In this document: positions 54,004 through 64,000 of the stretch, in pieces | How the letters are laid out: each line of letters opens with the position of its first letter | Position numbering within the stretch: position 1 is the first letter of the stretch | DNA from: Megascapheus bottae | Taxonomy: Eukaryota > Chordata > Mammalia > Rodentia > Geomyidae | Assembly: GCA_024803745.1 (NCBI GenBank) | Contig: JANJXV010000013.1 | Location: forward strand, 1,054,001 to 1,118,000 | DNA: 64,000 nt | Direction of reading: 5' to 3' | The notes under the pieces: model-generated | What the model saw: the letters and a program-made list of their open reading frames with translations, nothing else | What the model was told of the DNA's origin: nothing | Databases searched by the model: none | Made by a program: the position numbers and the translations under genes

Positions 54004-54811
54004 CTTATTTAGACTGTTTTGAGTGAAAATTCATAACAATCTATGCACTATTTGCTAATTTAATCCCAATGCAGTAAAGCCCACGTTGCTTTTTGCCTAG
54101 CCCTCTATTGAAGATCCCACAAATCGGTGGAATTAAAAAGTCTGTTAAGTTCCGTTTCACCAGAGGAATGAAACCAGGCTATTTAATGCTTCTGTTTAAT
54201 TCATGTTTATTCATTATGTTTATCTAAATCTAAATGTTTATTTTGTGGTACTCAATATCTCTGGGGTACTCTCTCCTAGGATTCCATTGAGTATGAGTGA
54301 GAGTTCTTTTGTTTCCTACCTTAAATGCAGTAAAGTTAGAGAGTCTTCCTTGAGAGGCTATAAGAATGGAAGAAGGTTTCTAATTCTAAGATTCTGAATA
54401 TAAATGAAAAAAAATGTAAGTCTTACTATTTAAAACACTCAGTCACTATGGAAACCAGACGGGAGTCCATGGAACATTATGAGATCAGAACAGAGGTCTT
54501 CAACTGACAATCAGCTTAATTTTTAAATCCTAAATTCTAAACCTTCAGACAGATGTTTAAGCATCACGAGGCTAAATTCTTCAGGAATTACACGATTTGT
54601 TTGAGATTACACAGTGCTGCACTTTGAAGATACTTGCAAAATTCTACTCTGTGATCTCTCCTTTTTCTTGTCTTCCTTCTTTCTCTTCATCCCTTTTTCA
54701 CCCTTGCATTGTCTTTTTTCTTTCTTTTTATCATCCTTCCAACCCTCCTCTGTATAAACTTTATTTTTCCTCTTCTTCCTCTCTTTCCTTTCTTCCCTAA
54801 GGATCTTCCAC
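54004..54811. other. Unannotated, pyrimidine-rich toward the end
   Basis: Bases 54650-54800 are T-and-C-rich. Nothing else is recognised. Confidence 0.35.
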
Positions 54812-55045
54812 TTTTAAAAATTCATCTGGGACTTGGGTTTGAACTTAGGGCCATACATTAGTTGAGTTTGCTTGCTTTGTTAGTGCTTTACCACTCAAGT
54901 CATGTTTCAAAGTTCTCGCTGCTTAATTGGAGAGAATCTCATGGATTTTTGTGCTGAGGCTGGCTTCAAACTTTAATCCTCCAGATCTTGGCCTCCTGAA
55001 TAAAACTAAGAATCTACGTGTGAACCATAACCATTTGGTTCATCT
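54812..55045 (-). mobile_element. Old B1-head composite SINE
   Basis: Antisense tail and tRNA-like part (cttgggtttgaacttagggc) and B1-like head (tcctccagatcttggcctcc). Confidence 0.65.
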
Positions 55046-55339
55046 TCCTCTTTAGAGAAAATGAGTGTTTATAGGAGGACTTGTGGGTGTGGAAAGAAAT
55101 GGAAAGAAATTTCCTTTTAAAATCTTTGTACTAAATAATGGTTTTAAGAAATGGAGAGAAGGAAAATACGTTAAAGTCTAAGATGAGAAAAATAGGTAGA
55201 AGATTATTATTTAAACATGTAACTAATTAGTCTAGCTAGCCCAGGAGCTCTGTGAACTCATATCTCAGAAATAACCAGAATAAAAAAGCATAGGGCAAGT
55301 GATAAATTGAAAGCCTAACAAGAATGTGACCATAATTTC

Positions 55340-55460
55340 GATCCCCAGCACAGTCAAAAAGAAAAGGAGGGGAAGAAGCAGAAGGAGCAAGTGGAAATGG
55401 AGGAGAAGGAAGGGGAGAAGGAGGAGAGAGAAGAGAAGAGAAAGAAGAAATAAGATCATT
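55340..55460. repeat. GA-rich purine tract
   Basis: Irregular GAAG/GGAG units. The frames on both strands (R/K-rich and L/S-rich) are low-complexity artefacts. Confidence 0.8.
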
Positions 55461-55676
55461 GGAGAGGGATTGGAAATAGATTCACCTGTGAAAAAACTGC
55501 AAATAAAAACTAGTTTCCTGGGACAAATTGATACCAAAAACTGAATGGTTTCAAAAACTTGTAGTTTGTTGCAATCATAACTAAAGCTCAGAAATCCTAT
55601 GCTAGGAAGTCTATACATACAAATGACTTCAATTACTTTAGAATCTACATTACAATAACTGACTACAAGAATATAT

Positions 55677-56209
55677 ATTTTTTCATATATTTTTTATTAT
55701 ACTTAATAGAAGGGTTACATTATATTCACCAGATAGAAGGTGCATTACCTCACAAACATTGATTCCCTCTCTAATGTCTTGGTCCCCATTTCCCTTCCCC
55801 CACCTCTGCCCCTCATCTTGTTTCCCCCTCATCCATATCCTATTTCAAATAACCAAATAAGCATATATACAATATGTCAGATAACAAGGTAAAATACTGT
55901 AACAATATGAGATAATGAAGGGATAGCAAAAGAGATAAGAGATAACAGTACGTTAAAGACAACAATCACTCATTATATGGCTTTTGTTTCTAAATCCTGA
56001 GGTCCTTTCATTTATCATTATATTATATGGCCGTATATATCTAGGTTTTGTTCTATTGTAAATCTCTGCTAGGAGAGCCCCAGGTTTCTACTGATTATGG
56101 CAAATGAGGAAAGCCATTGAGCCTATGTTCCTTTGATTCTGACTTACTTCACTTAATATGATTTTTCCTAAGTCTTTCCATTTCCTTACAAATGGGATGA
56201 TGTTGTTCT
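55677..56209 (-). mobile_element. LINE-1 3' end with 13-bp target duplication
   Basis: Young-family 3' UTR (attatacttaatagaagggt, C-rich tract at 55785-55840) and the extreme ORF2 end only. tacaagaatatat lies at 55664-55676 and 56210-56222. Confidence 0.95.
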
Positions 56210-56222
56210 TACAAGAATATAT

Positions 56223-56777
56223 TTTTAACTTGTGTCGTTAATTCCATGTTTGGAAATCACTGAACGCTAGGCACATTACTCTTCATGAAGAATGTACAAA
56301 ACGAGTTTACCCAAAATAAGTCAACGTGCAACAAATATTTGCATTTTCTCAGGGAAGGCAGGAACCTAAATGAGTAACTATGAATTCATATGATACTGTA
56401 CAATATGCTAGAGCTTTGTAAGTGAAGTCCTGTGGTCATACCAAGCACTCTCAATTCATCCCTCAGACAGCTTGTGTTGCTGGAACTATTGTTGAGGGCT
56501 AAATACATGTTTGTTTATGGGAATAGGTATAGTACCAAGTGCTTTCCAAAAACTACAACAGTCATGTTGAAGATACACAATTTGTTAGTAAAAGGCAATC
56601 GAGTTATGAAGAGACTAGAAAAGGCAGAAATAAAGGATTATGAAACCCAGGTAGGTATACTTCATAATAGGAATTCTATAATGAGCACAAAGGAATGAAA
56701 TAAAAAAAGATTATCAAAGCCTATTTTTCCTGAGTATCTACAGAATGCACATTCCTTTGTAAAGTTCAGAAAGCCAT
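56223..56777. other. Unannotated sequence
   Basis: An 88-residue frame at 56432-56698 resembles no family I know and has no supporting context. Confidence 0.35.
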
Positions 56778-57016
56778 AATTTGTGGCTGGGAGTGTGGTC
56801 TAGTGGTAGAGTGATTGACCAGCATGCACAAAGCCCTGGGTTCAATTCCTCAGTACCACATACACAGACAAAGCCAGAAATGGTGTTGTGGCTCAAGTGG
56901 TAGAGCACTAGCCTTGAGAAAGCTCAATGACGGTGCCCAGGACCTGAATTCAAGCCCAAGGACAGCTCCCAGGCCCTGAGTTCAAGCCCAAGGACAGCTT
57001 CCGGGCCCTGAGTTCA
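56778..57016 (+). mobile_element. ID-head (IDL-Geo-type) SINE with triplicated 3' unit
   Basis: Head ggctgggagtgtggtctagt and second monomer are followed by two extra copies of its last about 36 bp (aggacagctcccaggccctg ... ttcaagccca). agaaagccat flanks the whole at 56768-56777 and 57017-57026, so the triplication lies within the inserted unit. Confidence 0.85.
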
Positions 57017-57026
57017 AGAAAGCCAT

Positions 57027-58846
57027 GCATTCCAGAGTGTCATAGCAGAGTTGAAGTGATTGCATGAGGCACTGAACCTAGATCTACAATACTTTCCAAA
57101 TGGTTAAATGCTGAGAATTACTAACACTGTATAATTGCCATAGACAATCCATTTCTCTAATATGCTAATTAATATTTACTCCTTTAGGATTAATCATAAA
57201 GCAGTTGATATTACTGTATCCTTTACAAATAAAGAAGGTACAGTGAATTCAACTGATCTGTTCACATGCAACTATTAAGCAGATCAGTCAATCATCAAGC
57301 CTATGTTGAATGGCTTCAATAATTGTGCTTTCAACATGTGCTGCACAGTTGAATATCTACATTGATCATAATAGTGTGTTGAGGAGTTACCAGGTACATG
57401 CTCTGTGTTTTCTCAGTGTAATTTATTTAACATTTACAACTGACTTATGAACTTGCACTTTGCAGTTAAGAAATGTAAGGAACAGAATTTAATGTTTTCC
57501 ATTGAACCTATAGGGTGTAGCTTTCATTTATTCAGATAAGGTTACTGAGAGACCAAAGTATCCATAGCTCAACATCCTTATTAAATGTGAGCTATAAAAT
57601 AAGTACTTAGTAATACGAAAGATGATATTAGTCTGAGAAATTTTAAAATTCTGGCATTCACTGCTTACTGTAAGTAATGGCTGGCTTTAGCTCAATAAAT
57701 TGCTTCTAAGCAAATGTAACATTGGAAAACAATAGACATCTCTCAAATGCCTTAGCTGTGGTATGTAGGACATTAGATTTCAGGTGGTACTTTCATCTAA
57801 GTGTAGTTTGAAGAGTTCCAACAGCTATATCTAAAGCATTAGGAGGATAAGTGGCTCATAATGCACATGGCACAAACTTTCCAGGGATTCTCTTAAACAA
57901 TGGTTCCAAGGTTCTGTTTGGAAGGATAAAATCTTCTGTATAACTTTCCCTGGTCATTTAAATGCAAAATAGAAATCTCTTGCCATTTTATCAAATCTAT
58001 ATTTCATTGTAAGCAAAAGAATTCACTGCCTTTGCCAGACATAGTGACTATGATTTACCAAAGACTTGTACCTGCAATTTAAATACATTTACAAATTGAT
58101 AATCTCTACCAGGGTTGAAAATGTCCCAAGTGAAGTGGAAAATAGAACCCTGTATGTAAGATATTGACCATTCTAATATATAAGATGTAAATAGCTATCT
58201 AAAATTAAAATAAAGTGATCCTCATTCTAAATCTGCCATCACCAAATACCATGTGTCTGTTGTATTTTAAAGATGGTACAACTTCTTCAGATTTCCTTTT
58301 TGGATATCTGGAGTCAGTCATACTAGATAGTTGCTATGATATATATTTTACAAAAATAAGACAGGAGATTTCTGGTCAGTAGCAAAACTTAATGCAGAAA
58401 GGAATTTCTTTTGCCTATATTTTACTCCAATAATTCAAAACAATTATCCAAATTTTTCCTACACACTGTGTGGTATTGGAATAAAAGAGTTCAGTTGTGA
58501 GAGAGAAGAACTATGATTTGTTAAGACTTTTATAACACTTTTAGTTTAAAAAGTGACTTTATATATCATGAAAAAATAGAATATTTAAAAAATTATCCTT
58601 CTTTTTCCCATTTCCAGATAAAGAAATACAATTTTAAACTTCAGGAGTTTGTCTCAGACTCAGACCCAGAACCAAATAAAGATTTAATTTTTCCATGCTG
58701 TTCTAACATATCTGCAAGCCAGTGGATATTGCTGCATGGTAGGTAGTAGCTAAGAGCATTCCTCCATCTTGGCATACACCTGGCCTATCAGAAAGATGTT
58801 TTGCCACCTGCAATAGAAGAACTAAGCATAACCAATGATCACAGAG
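57027..58846. other. Unannotated AT-rich sequence
   Basis: About 1.8 kb with no repeat family or exon recognised. Confidence 0.4.
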
Positions 58847-58855
58847 TAATGATGA

Positions 58856-58889
<34 letters not shown>

Positions 58890-58933
58890 GGTGGTGGTGG
58901 TGGTGGTGGTGTGTGTGTGTGTGTGTGTGTGTG
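58847..58933. repeat. Compound microsatellite (ATG)n-(GTG)n-(GT)n
   Basis: About nine ATG units, then about twelve GTG/GGT units, then about twelve GT units without a break, directly next to the antisense tail of a SINE. Confidence 0.95.
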
Positions 58934-59152
58934 GTCATAGGGCTTGAACTCCAAGCCTGGACACTGTCCCTAAGTTCTTCAGCTCAAGGCTAGCGCTCTA
59001 CCACTTTGAGACACAGTGCCACTTCCAGTCTGGTAGTTATATGGAGATAAGAGTCTCATGAACTTTTATTCTGGGACTGGCTTTGAACCACAGTCCTCAG
59101 ATCTCAGCCTCCTGAGGAGCTAACATTACAGGTGTGAGCCATTAACACCCAG
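58934..59152 (-). mobile_element. B1-head composite SINE
   Basis: Antisense second monomer (gggcttgaactccaagcctg) and B1 head (ctcagatctcagcctcctga, acattacaggtgtgagccat). Confidence 0.9.
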
Positions 59153-59595
59153 TAAATCTATATTTTTGGTGCAGGAAGGCTGTTTTTCTGGGGTTTCACC
59201 TTGAAAAATGCTACTGGAATTTTTGTAGTGCACAACCCCTGAGTGACTGATATTCATTTCACATTGGCCAAATAAACACATCACAGGACTCTTGACTATG
59301 TTTATCTGACTAGAAAATAGGGAGGTGAATAACCTCCCCCCCACACACATGTACTAACATCTGTGAATTCAATTTGTCTTTTGTGCCCTAGATAGATTTA
59401 TAAATTTTAATACATTTTATTGTGACATTTCATACACATGTATAATTACTTTGATCTTCTGTTGATTCCCTTAATACATCTCTCCTCTGTCCCTTCTTTC
59501 TGATATCTCTTCTTCCCTTTTTCTTTCATGCCTTTAAAATAAAATCCAGATAGCACATGTGAGAAAACTTGCAATATTTGCTTCTCTGAGTTTGA

Positions 59596-59597
<2 letters not shown>
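59153..59597. other. Unannotated sequence
   Basis: No feature recognised. Confidence 0.35.

Positions 59598-59641
<44 letters not shown>
59598..59641. repeat. (TG)n microsatellite
   Basis: About 21 TG units just upstream of an antisense SINE. Confidence 0.95.
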
Positions 59642-59643
<2 letters not shown>

Positions 59644-59659
59644 ATACAAATCTGTGCAT

Positions 59660-59860
59660 GTGCTCCTACAGTAGGGCTTGAACTCAGGGTATGAATACTC
59701 TCCATTAGCTTTTCTGCTTACGCCTGGCACTCTAACACTTAGCCACAGCTACATTTTCAGGTCTTTGGTTTTTAACTGGAGATAAGAGTCCTGCTTTCCT
59801 GACCAGTCCAGCTTCAAACCCTGATCATTAGCTAAAGGTAGAAACCACTAGCACCAGACT
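59660..59860 (-). mobile_element. Old B1-head composite SINE
   Basis: cagtagggcttgaactcagg, then ctggagataagagtcctgct and a decayed head. Confidence 0.7.
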
Positions 59861-60104
59861 GAATCTGATTTATCTTGTTTAACTCAGTGACTTCCAGTTC
59901 CATCCACTTTCCTACAAATGTATGCCTGCAATTTATATCGAAAATTTGTGTGAGATCACTTAATATGAAAATGTGTCTAATTTCTGATTAAAAATTCTGT
60001 GTTGAAGATATGACTTTCAAAATTAGGAATACTATTTAAAAGCTACCCATCTGTTGTCTCATTTTTAATTTTTCTGGTTTTGTTTACACAATAAATTAAC
60101 CAAA

Positions 60105-60190
60105 ATCAGGATACCTGTACAGAGGAGGAACTCAGAAAAGCAATTCTTATTCAGCTGATGCTCTGCCATTTGAGCCATACCTCCAGTTCT
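60105..60190 (-). mobile_element. Old ID-like SINE fragment
   Basis: gctgatgctctgccatttga and gagccatacctccagttctt in antisense. Confidence 0.45.
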
Positions 60191-60239
60191 TAGAACAAAC
60201 AATTCTTATCACAAGATGTGGCTTAACTAAAATAGCTTC

Positions 60240-60600
60240 TTTTAAAAAATATTTCATTATCAAGTAGATGTGCAAAGAGATTACAATTCCAAAAGTCAGG
60301 TTATGAATATAGCGTATCTTCATCAATGTCACCCTTCTCATTATTCTCCTCCATTTATCTCCCACACACATCCCTGCCCACAAGTTATGCAGTTCCATTT
60401 TTACATTATATACAATGATGCCATTTGCTCACCCTTCTTCCCTCTATTTGTATCCCCCTCCCTTACTGTCCTCCTCATCCAACATGCTTCCACTTTTAAA
60501 ACAATTTATCAGTTGTTCAGAGGAGTTACACCTTTGTACTCCTCTCCTAAATATACCATACTTAGTTTGTTTGTGTCTACAGGGTTTCAAAGTATTTATT
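60240..60600 (-). mobile_element. Older LINE-1 3' UTR, antisense
   Basis: aaaaatatttcattatcaag, gagattacaattccaaaagt and a C-and-T-rich body like the copies at 35195 and 51795. Confidence 0.55.
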
Positions 60601-60619
60601 TTTTAGTCATTCATTCATT

Positions 60620-60838
60620 TTTTTGTGGTAGTACTAGGGATCGAACTCGAGGACTCTGATTTGGCTTTTTCAGTCAAGACTGTTGTAGTTCCACCTGAGC
60701 CACACCTCCACTTCTGGCGTTTAGCTGGTTGGTGACTAGGAGAGAGGAATTCCTCTGGGCTGTCTTGAAACCTCAGCCCTCACATCTGAGCCCTTCATTA
60801 CTTATGATCATACTTGTGAGCCACCAGTGCCTGGTTGG
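60620..60838 (-). mobile_element. Old B1-ID composite SINE
   Basis: tagtactagggatcgaactc (antisense B box kept) and a B1-like end acttgtgagccaccagtgcc. Confidence 0.7.
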
Positions 60839-62159
60839 CTTCTCATTATTTTTTTAATGGGTTTAGATAACCAGAGAATGATAAAACCTTTAGAATTGCA
60901 ATAGATTTTTGAAGATGAAACCTTGAAGTGGCTAAATCCAAGAGGCGCAATGCAAGAGACAGGTAACTATATCTAAACTGGAAAAAAAACTACTGTCTTT
61001 TAATAGTGTTTCAGACTTCCCACACACACATTCATATGAGCTATCACCAGTGCTGCCAACTTAAATAGTGAATGGCCATATGAAGCAGGTAAACATCTGT
61101 TTTTGTATTCATTCATATATGAAAAATATTTACTGAATAGTTTCTGCATGCATGCCAGAATTTTTCGCTGCACATTTGGAAGATGAAATTTAAATACATA
61201 AAAGTCCTTTCTCTGAGGAAAAATCATTCTAGAGTGGGGAGAGACAATACACACAACAATTGAGTAAAATATCCAGTAGTTTGGACTACATCATGAAGCA
61301 TGAGGAAAAAAACAGAGATAAGACATTAAGGAGCACAGAGATTAAATAGAGTAAACAGACTAGGAACCAAGTAAGAGTAAACATTAGCGAAATTTTGAAG
61401 TAGAGTCGACAAGAAATATTACCTAGGTAATTGTAGCACCTCTGTCCCTCACCTTTACAATAAAACAAAATAAAATTAAAAAGGGTTAACCTGGTGATGA
61501 TATGGGAACAAAGAATTTTATGCAAAAGACATTTCTAACCCAGAATCCTTATATTGGAGTATGCCAGCGCCTTGGGGAAATAGGAATTGAATCTTGGTGG
61601 CTGCAGTGGAATGAACAAAGGGAAAAGATTTATCAGGATGACTAATATAAAGGCTAATGGACGGAGTGGAAACTGTTAGGCTCAGTGTCAAGGGCATGGA
61701 TTTCACTAGGAGTGAAACAGGAGATTGCTGGAGGAATTTCATTGAAGACAACTAGTGTAAAGAAATGCATTATCAGCTGTGAAGCTAAGACTGTAAGCCA
61801 TGTAGACAATGATGGTGGTTTGACTATACATGTTCTTTGTGAAGATGAGTAGAAATGTGAGGATTAGCAAATGTATTTAAAGATACGGTGCATAGGATTT
61901 CCTGAACAAGTGTCACCTGTGGAAATGAAAGAGGATTTTAAAGAAGGCTTCGAGTTTTAAGTTTGATCAATTGCATGTGTAAATAAAAATGTCCAATTTT
62001 CTCTTCTCTAAAACTTACAATATTCTGCTCATCTTAAAGCAACACTTCTACTCTTGAGAAATTCATTATTGGAACATGATTTGGGTACTTGAGACCCCCA
62101 GAGGCACTTTTCAGTTTAACTGGGTCTAATTTGACACTCTACAATTGTGAAATGGGTAG
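60839..62159. other. Unannotated sequence
   Basis: About 1.3 kb with no repeat family or exon recognised. Confidence 0.4.
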
Positions 62160-62372
62160 GTCACCAGTCTGCAATCCTAGCTACTCAAAAAGCTGAGATC
62201 CCCAAATCTCAGTTGGAAGGCATCCTAGGCAGAAAAATCCATGAGATTGTTTATCTCCAATTAACCTGAAAAAGTTGAAAGTGAAGCTGTGGTGCAAGGT
62301 AGAAAGTTGACCCACTTGTTGGGGGGGGAGGGGAGTTGAAGAACAGTGCCCAGGCCTTAAGCCGCAATTCTC
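62160..62372 (+). mobile_element. Decayed B1-head composite SINE
   Basis: ctgcaatcctagctactcaa and ttatctccaattaacctgaa, second monomer disrupted by a G run at 62322-62335. Confidence 0.7.
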
Positions 62373-62984
62373 CTGCATCAACAGGGAGAGTTTCCCTCTT
62401 ATTTCAGCTATTAGAATATTGGGTAGGAGTAACTGAGTAATCACATACTAAATATATGGAGTTTAAAACTATTTTCTGACATTCTTTGGAATGCCTTATT
62501 CCAAGGAATGAAGAATGCCTTTCACTCCTTCACCGTTGGAAAAAAAGCAGAGAAGAAAATATATGTAGGATTGGAAGCATTTAATGACTGTGTGGCTTAC
62601 ATCTAGCAATCCATGCGAAGCTCTAACAGATGTTGATTAAGTTCCAATTCATGACGATCCCTGCAAACTTGGAGACTCTTCTGTGTCTTCACTTAAACAT
62701 TCCACAAGAAGACCAAATGTATGGCCTGTCCTTATTGAGAATGCTCCAGATAATTGGGCTGAAAAACACATGTATTAGACCAAGTTGCATCCCCAGAAGC
62801 ATCTAGGCCTGAATTGCTCATTATTTCCCTGGGAATTTTCACTTTTTACATTTTCTATCTGTGTGGTTTCCCCTCATTTCTTGTTATGCAGGAAGATTCA
62901 GCTTTGGTGGACTTTCTAGAAAGGGTTAAAACTTGCTTCAGATATTCTTTGCTTTTCTTTTTCTTTTCTTATTGTAGAATAACT

Positions 62985-63215
62985 GAAGCTAAGGGGAAAA
63001 GGGTGGAAAAGTGAAAAGTGGGGGGAAATGCAGATAAGAATCCAATGTATATCCTACAAAATTAGGCGTGAAGGAAGGGGTGTAGGGGAGGGATGGCTAA
63101 GAACAATGGAAGCGGTGGCATTGCTCAAGATATACTGTATTCATAAACTGTTAAATAGTAGTTCCTTTGTATAACTACTTAAAGAAAATGATGATCAATA
63201 CTAATAAAAGAAGAA
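62985..63215 (+). mobile_element. Old LINE-1 3' end, sense
   Basis: ggaagcggtggcattgctca, gttcctttgtataactactt and an A-rich tail, resembling 42090-42240. Confidence 0.45.
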
Positions 63216-63680
63216 AGAAAGACTTGTCTTCTTTTCAAGGGTCTGTTGGGAAGGTAATAGCATGTGCTGCTCTTCAGCCATCCCTCCAGGATGCATGCAC
63301 CTTGGACTCTAGTGCCTTTTAATTTTTGGCCCAGCTGTTGCAAGCATCATGGGTCTCCAATTCACTCATGGACAACAATAACCCCGTACGTTAATATCCA
63401 TATATTTAAATTTCAGCAGCACAAATGAAGTGCATTTGTTGCATTCGAAAGGAAATCCTCAGCATATCTTTGGACATCTGTAGACCATTACAAAAGACAC
63501 AAAGCCATTTGAGGAAGTAACAGAGAATGTAGCTACACCAGAGGAAGGGATTCTACTGATTGTAGGAAGAATCACTTGTAAAGCAATGCAAAATGGGATT
63601 AATAACTAAGTACTTTCATGAAAGAGATCATTCCTTCTTTCTAACCATTCCTATCTCAGAATCATTGAGGGGGTTCTGCT
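63216..63680. other. Unannotated sequence
   Basis: No feature recognised. Confidence 0.35.
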
Positions 63681-63815
63681 GTCTCAGTGTCTATCTCTCT
63701 ATCTCTGTCTCTGTTTCTCTCTGTCTGTCTCTGTCTCTGTGTGTGTGTTTCTCTGTGTGTGTCTCTGTCTCTGTGTCTGTCTGTCGGTCTGGCTGTCTCT
63801 CTCTCTTTCCCCTCC
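63681..63815. repeat. (TCTG)n/(TCTC)n pyrimidine-rich microsatellite
   Basis: Interrupted CTGT, CTCT and GTGT units. The frames on both strands are artefacts of the repeat. Confidence 0.9.
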
Positions 63816-64000
63816 CTCCACCACTCCCTGCAACAATGACACCCCTTCTCCAATCACTGTCAGGAGTTTAAGTGCCATCCTTATTATCTACCTGCTCCCA
63901 GGGCTGGTGAGTGACACACCACCCACGTCCCCCAGCTCAAATCTCCTCCTCCCCAGGCTCCAGGGAGAGAATGTGAAGAGCTAGAGCTAGACAGCTCCAG
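63816..64000. other. GC-richer window edge, no feature assigned
   Basis: Contains an isolated ggtgagt and a later cctccccag, which look like splice signals but have no exon-like frame. The sequence runs off the window. Confidence 0.3.

Noticed and set aside
56432..56698. 88-residue open frame
   Set aside because: No family resemblance, no Kozak or promoter context, and length within chance for AT-moderate DNA.
63900..63965. ggtgagt and cctccccag as possible splice sites
   Set aside because: Isolated short signals at the window edge without an exon-like frame between or around them.

Overview
This is a stretch of mammalian nuclear DNA, almost certainly rodent, with no host protein-coding exon, tRNA or rRNA gene that I can support. 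It is AT-rich and full of LINE-1 (L1) fragments, tRNA/7SL-derived SINEs, microsatellites and endogenous retrovirus (ERV) sequence, with non-repetitive DNA between them. It reads as intergenic or deep intronic sequence. Two SINE families dominate. One has an ID-like (tRNA-Ala-like) head joined to a second tRNA-like monomer. The other has a B1-like head joined to the same second monomer. The first matches what I know of IDL-Geo, a SINE described from Geomyoidea (kangaroo rats, pocket mice, pocket gophers), so a geomyoid rodent is my best guess (inference, about 0.6).

Layout. 1-6.5 kb: two antisense L1 pieces; the second keeps the 3' end of ORF2 and an ORF1-like 5' part but lacks most of ORF2. 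7.5-8.4 kb: a 5'-truncated L1. 8.4-15.4 kb: mostly unique sequence with SINEs, a CA repeat, a solo class I-like LTR (11.6-12.2 kb) and a possible second LTR end (13.0-13.3 kb). 15.4-22.6 kb: an ERV cluster. An antisense solo LTR (15419-15729) lies upstream of a complete-ended class II (betaretrovirus-like) provirus (16376-22618). That provirus has a 6-bp target duplication, a tRNA-Lys-type primer-binding site and a polypurine tract. A related solo LTR (20089-20400) has inserted inside it with its own 6-bp duplication. 24.7-26.1 kb: an L1 copy with a 5' inversion. 29.7-36.9 kb: dense SINEs, several nested. 37.1-38.5 kb: a sense L1 3' end. 38.6-40.6 kb: old antisense L1. 40.9-41.2 kb: a long pyrimidine tract. 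41-64 kb: unique sequence with scattered SINEs, L1 3' ends and microsatellites.

The provirus interior is the most unusual part. It keeps a gag matrix start, then about 320 bp of AT-rich non-retroviral-looking sequence. The reverse transcriptase (RT) palm (YMDD) follows, then a poly-C tract. Next come gag capsid/nucleocapsid and the RT fingers, which lie out of order relative to the palm. About 1.7 kb without recognisable coding follows, then integrase, and an env transmembrane region whose membrane-spanning segment appears twice. All its reading frames are broken. It looks like a recombined, non-autonomous element. No functional gene system is present; the window mainly records retrotransposition and recombination. 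Family assignments rest on motif reading by eye, without a database search.
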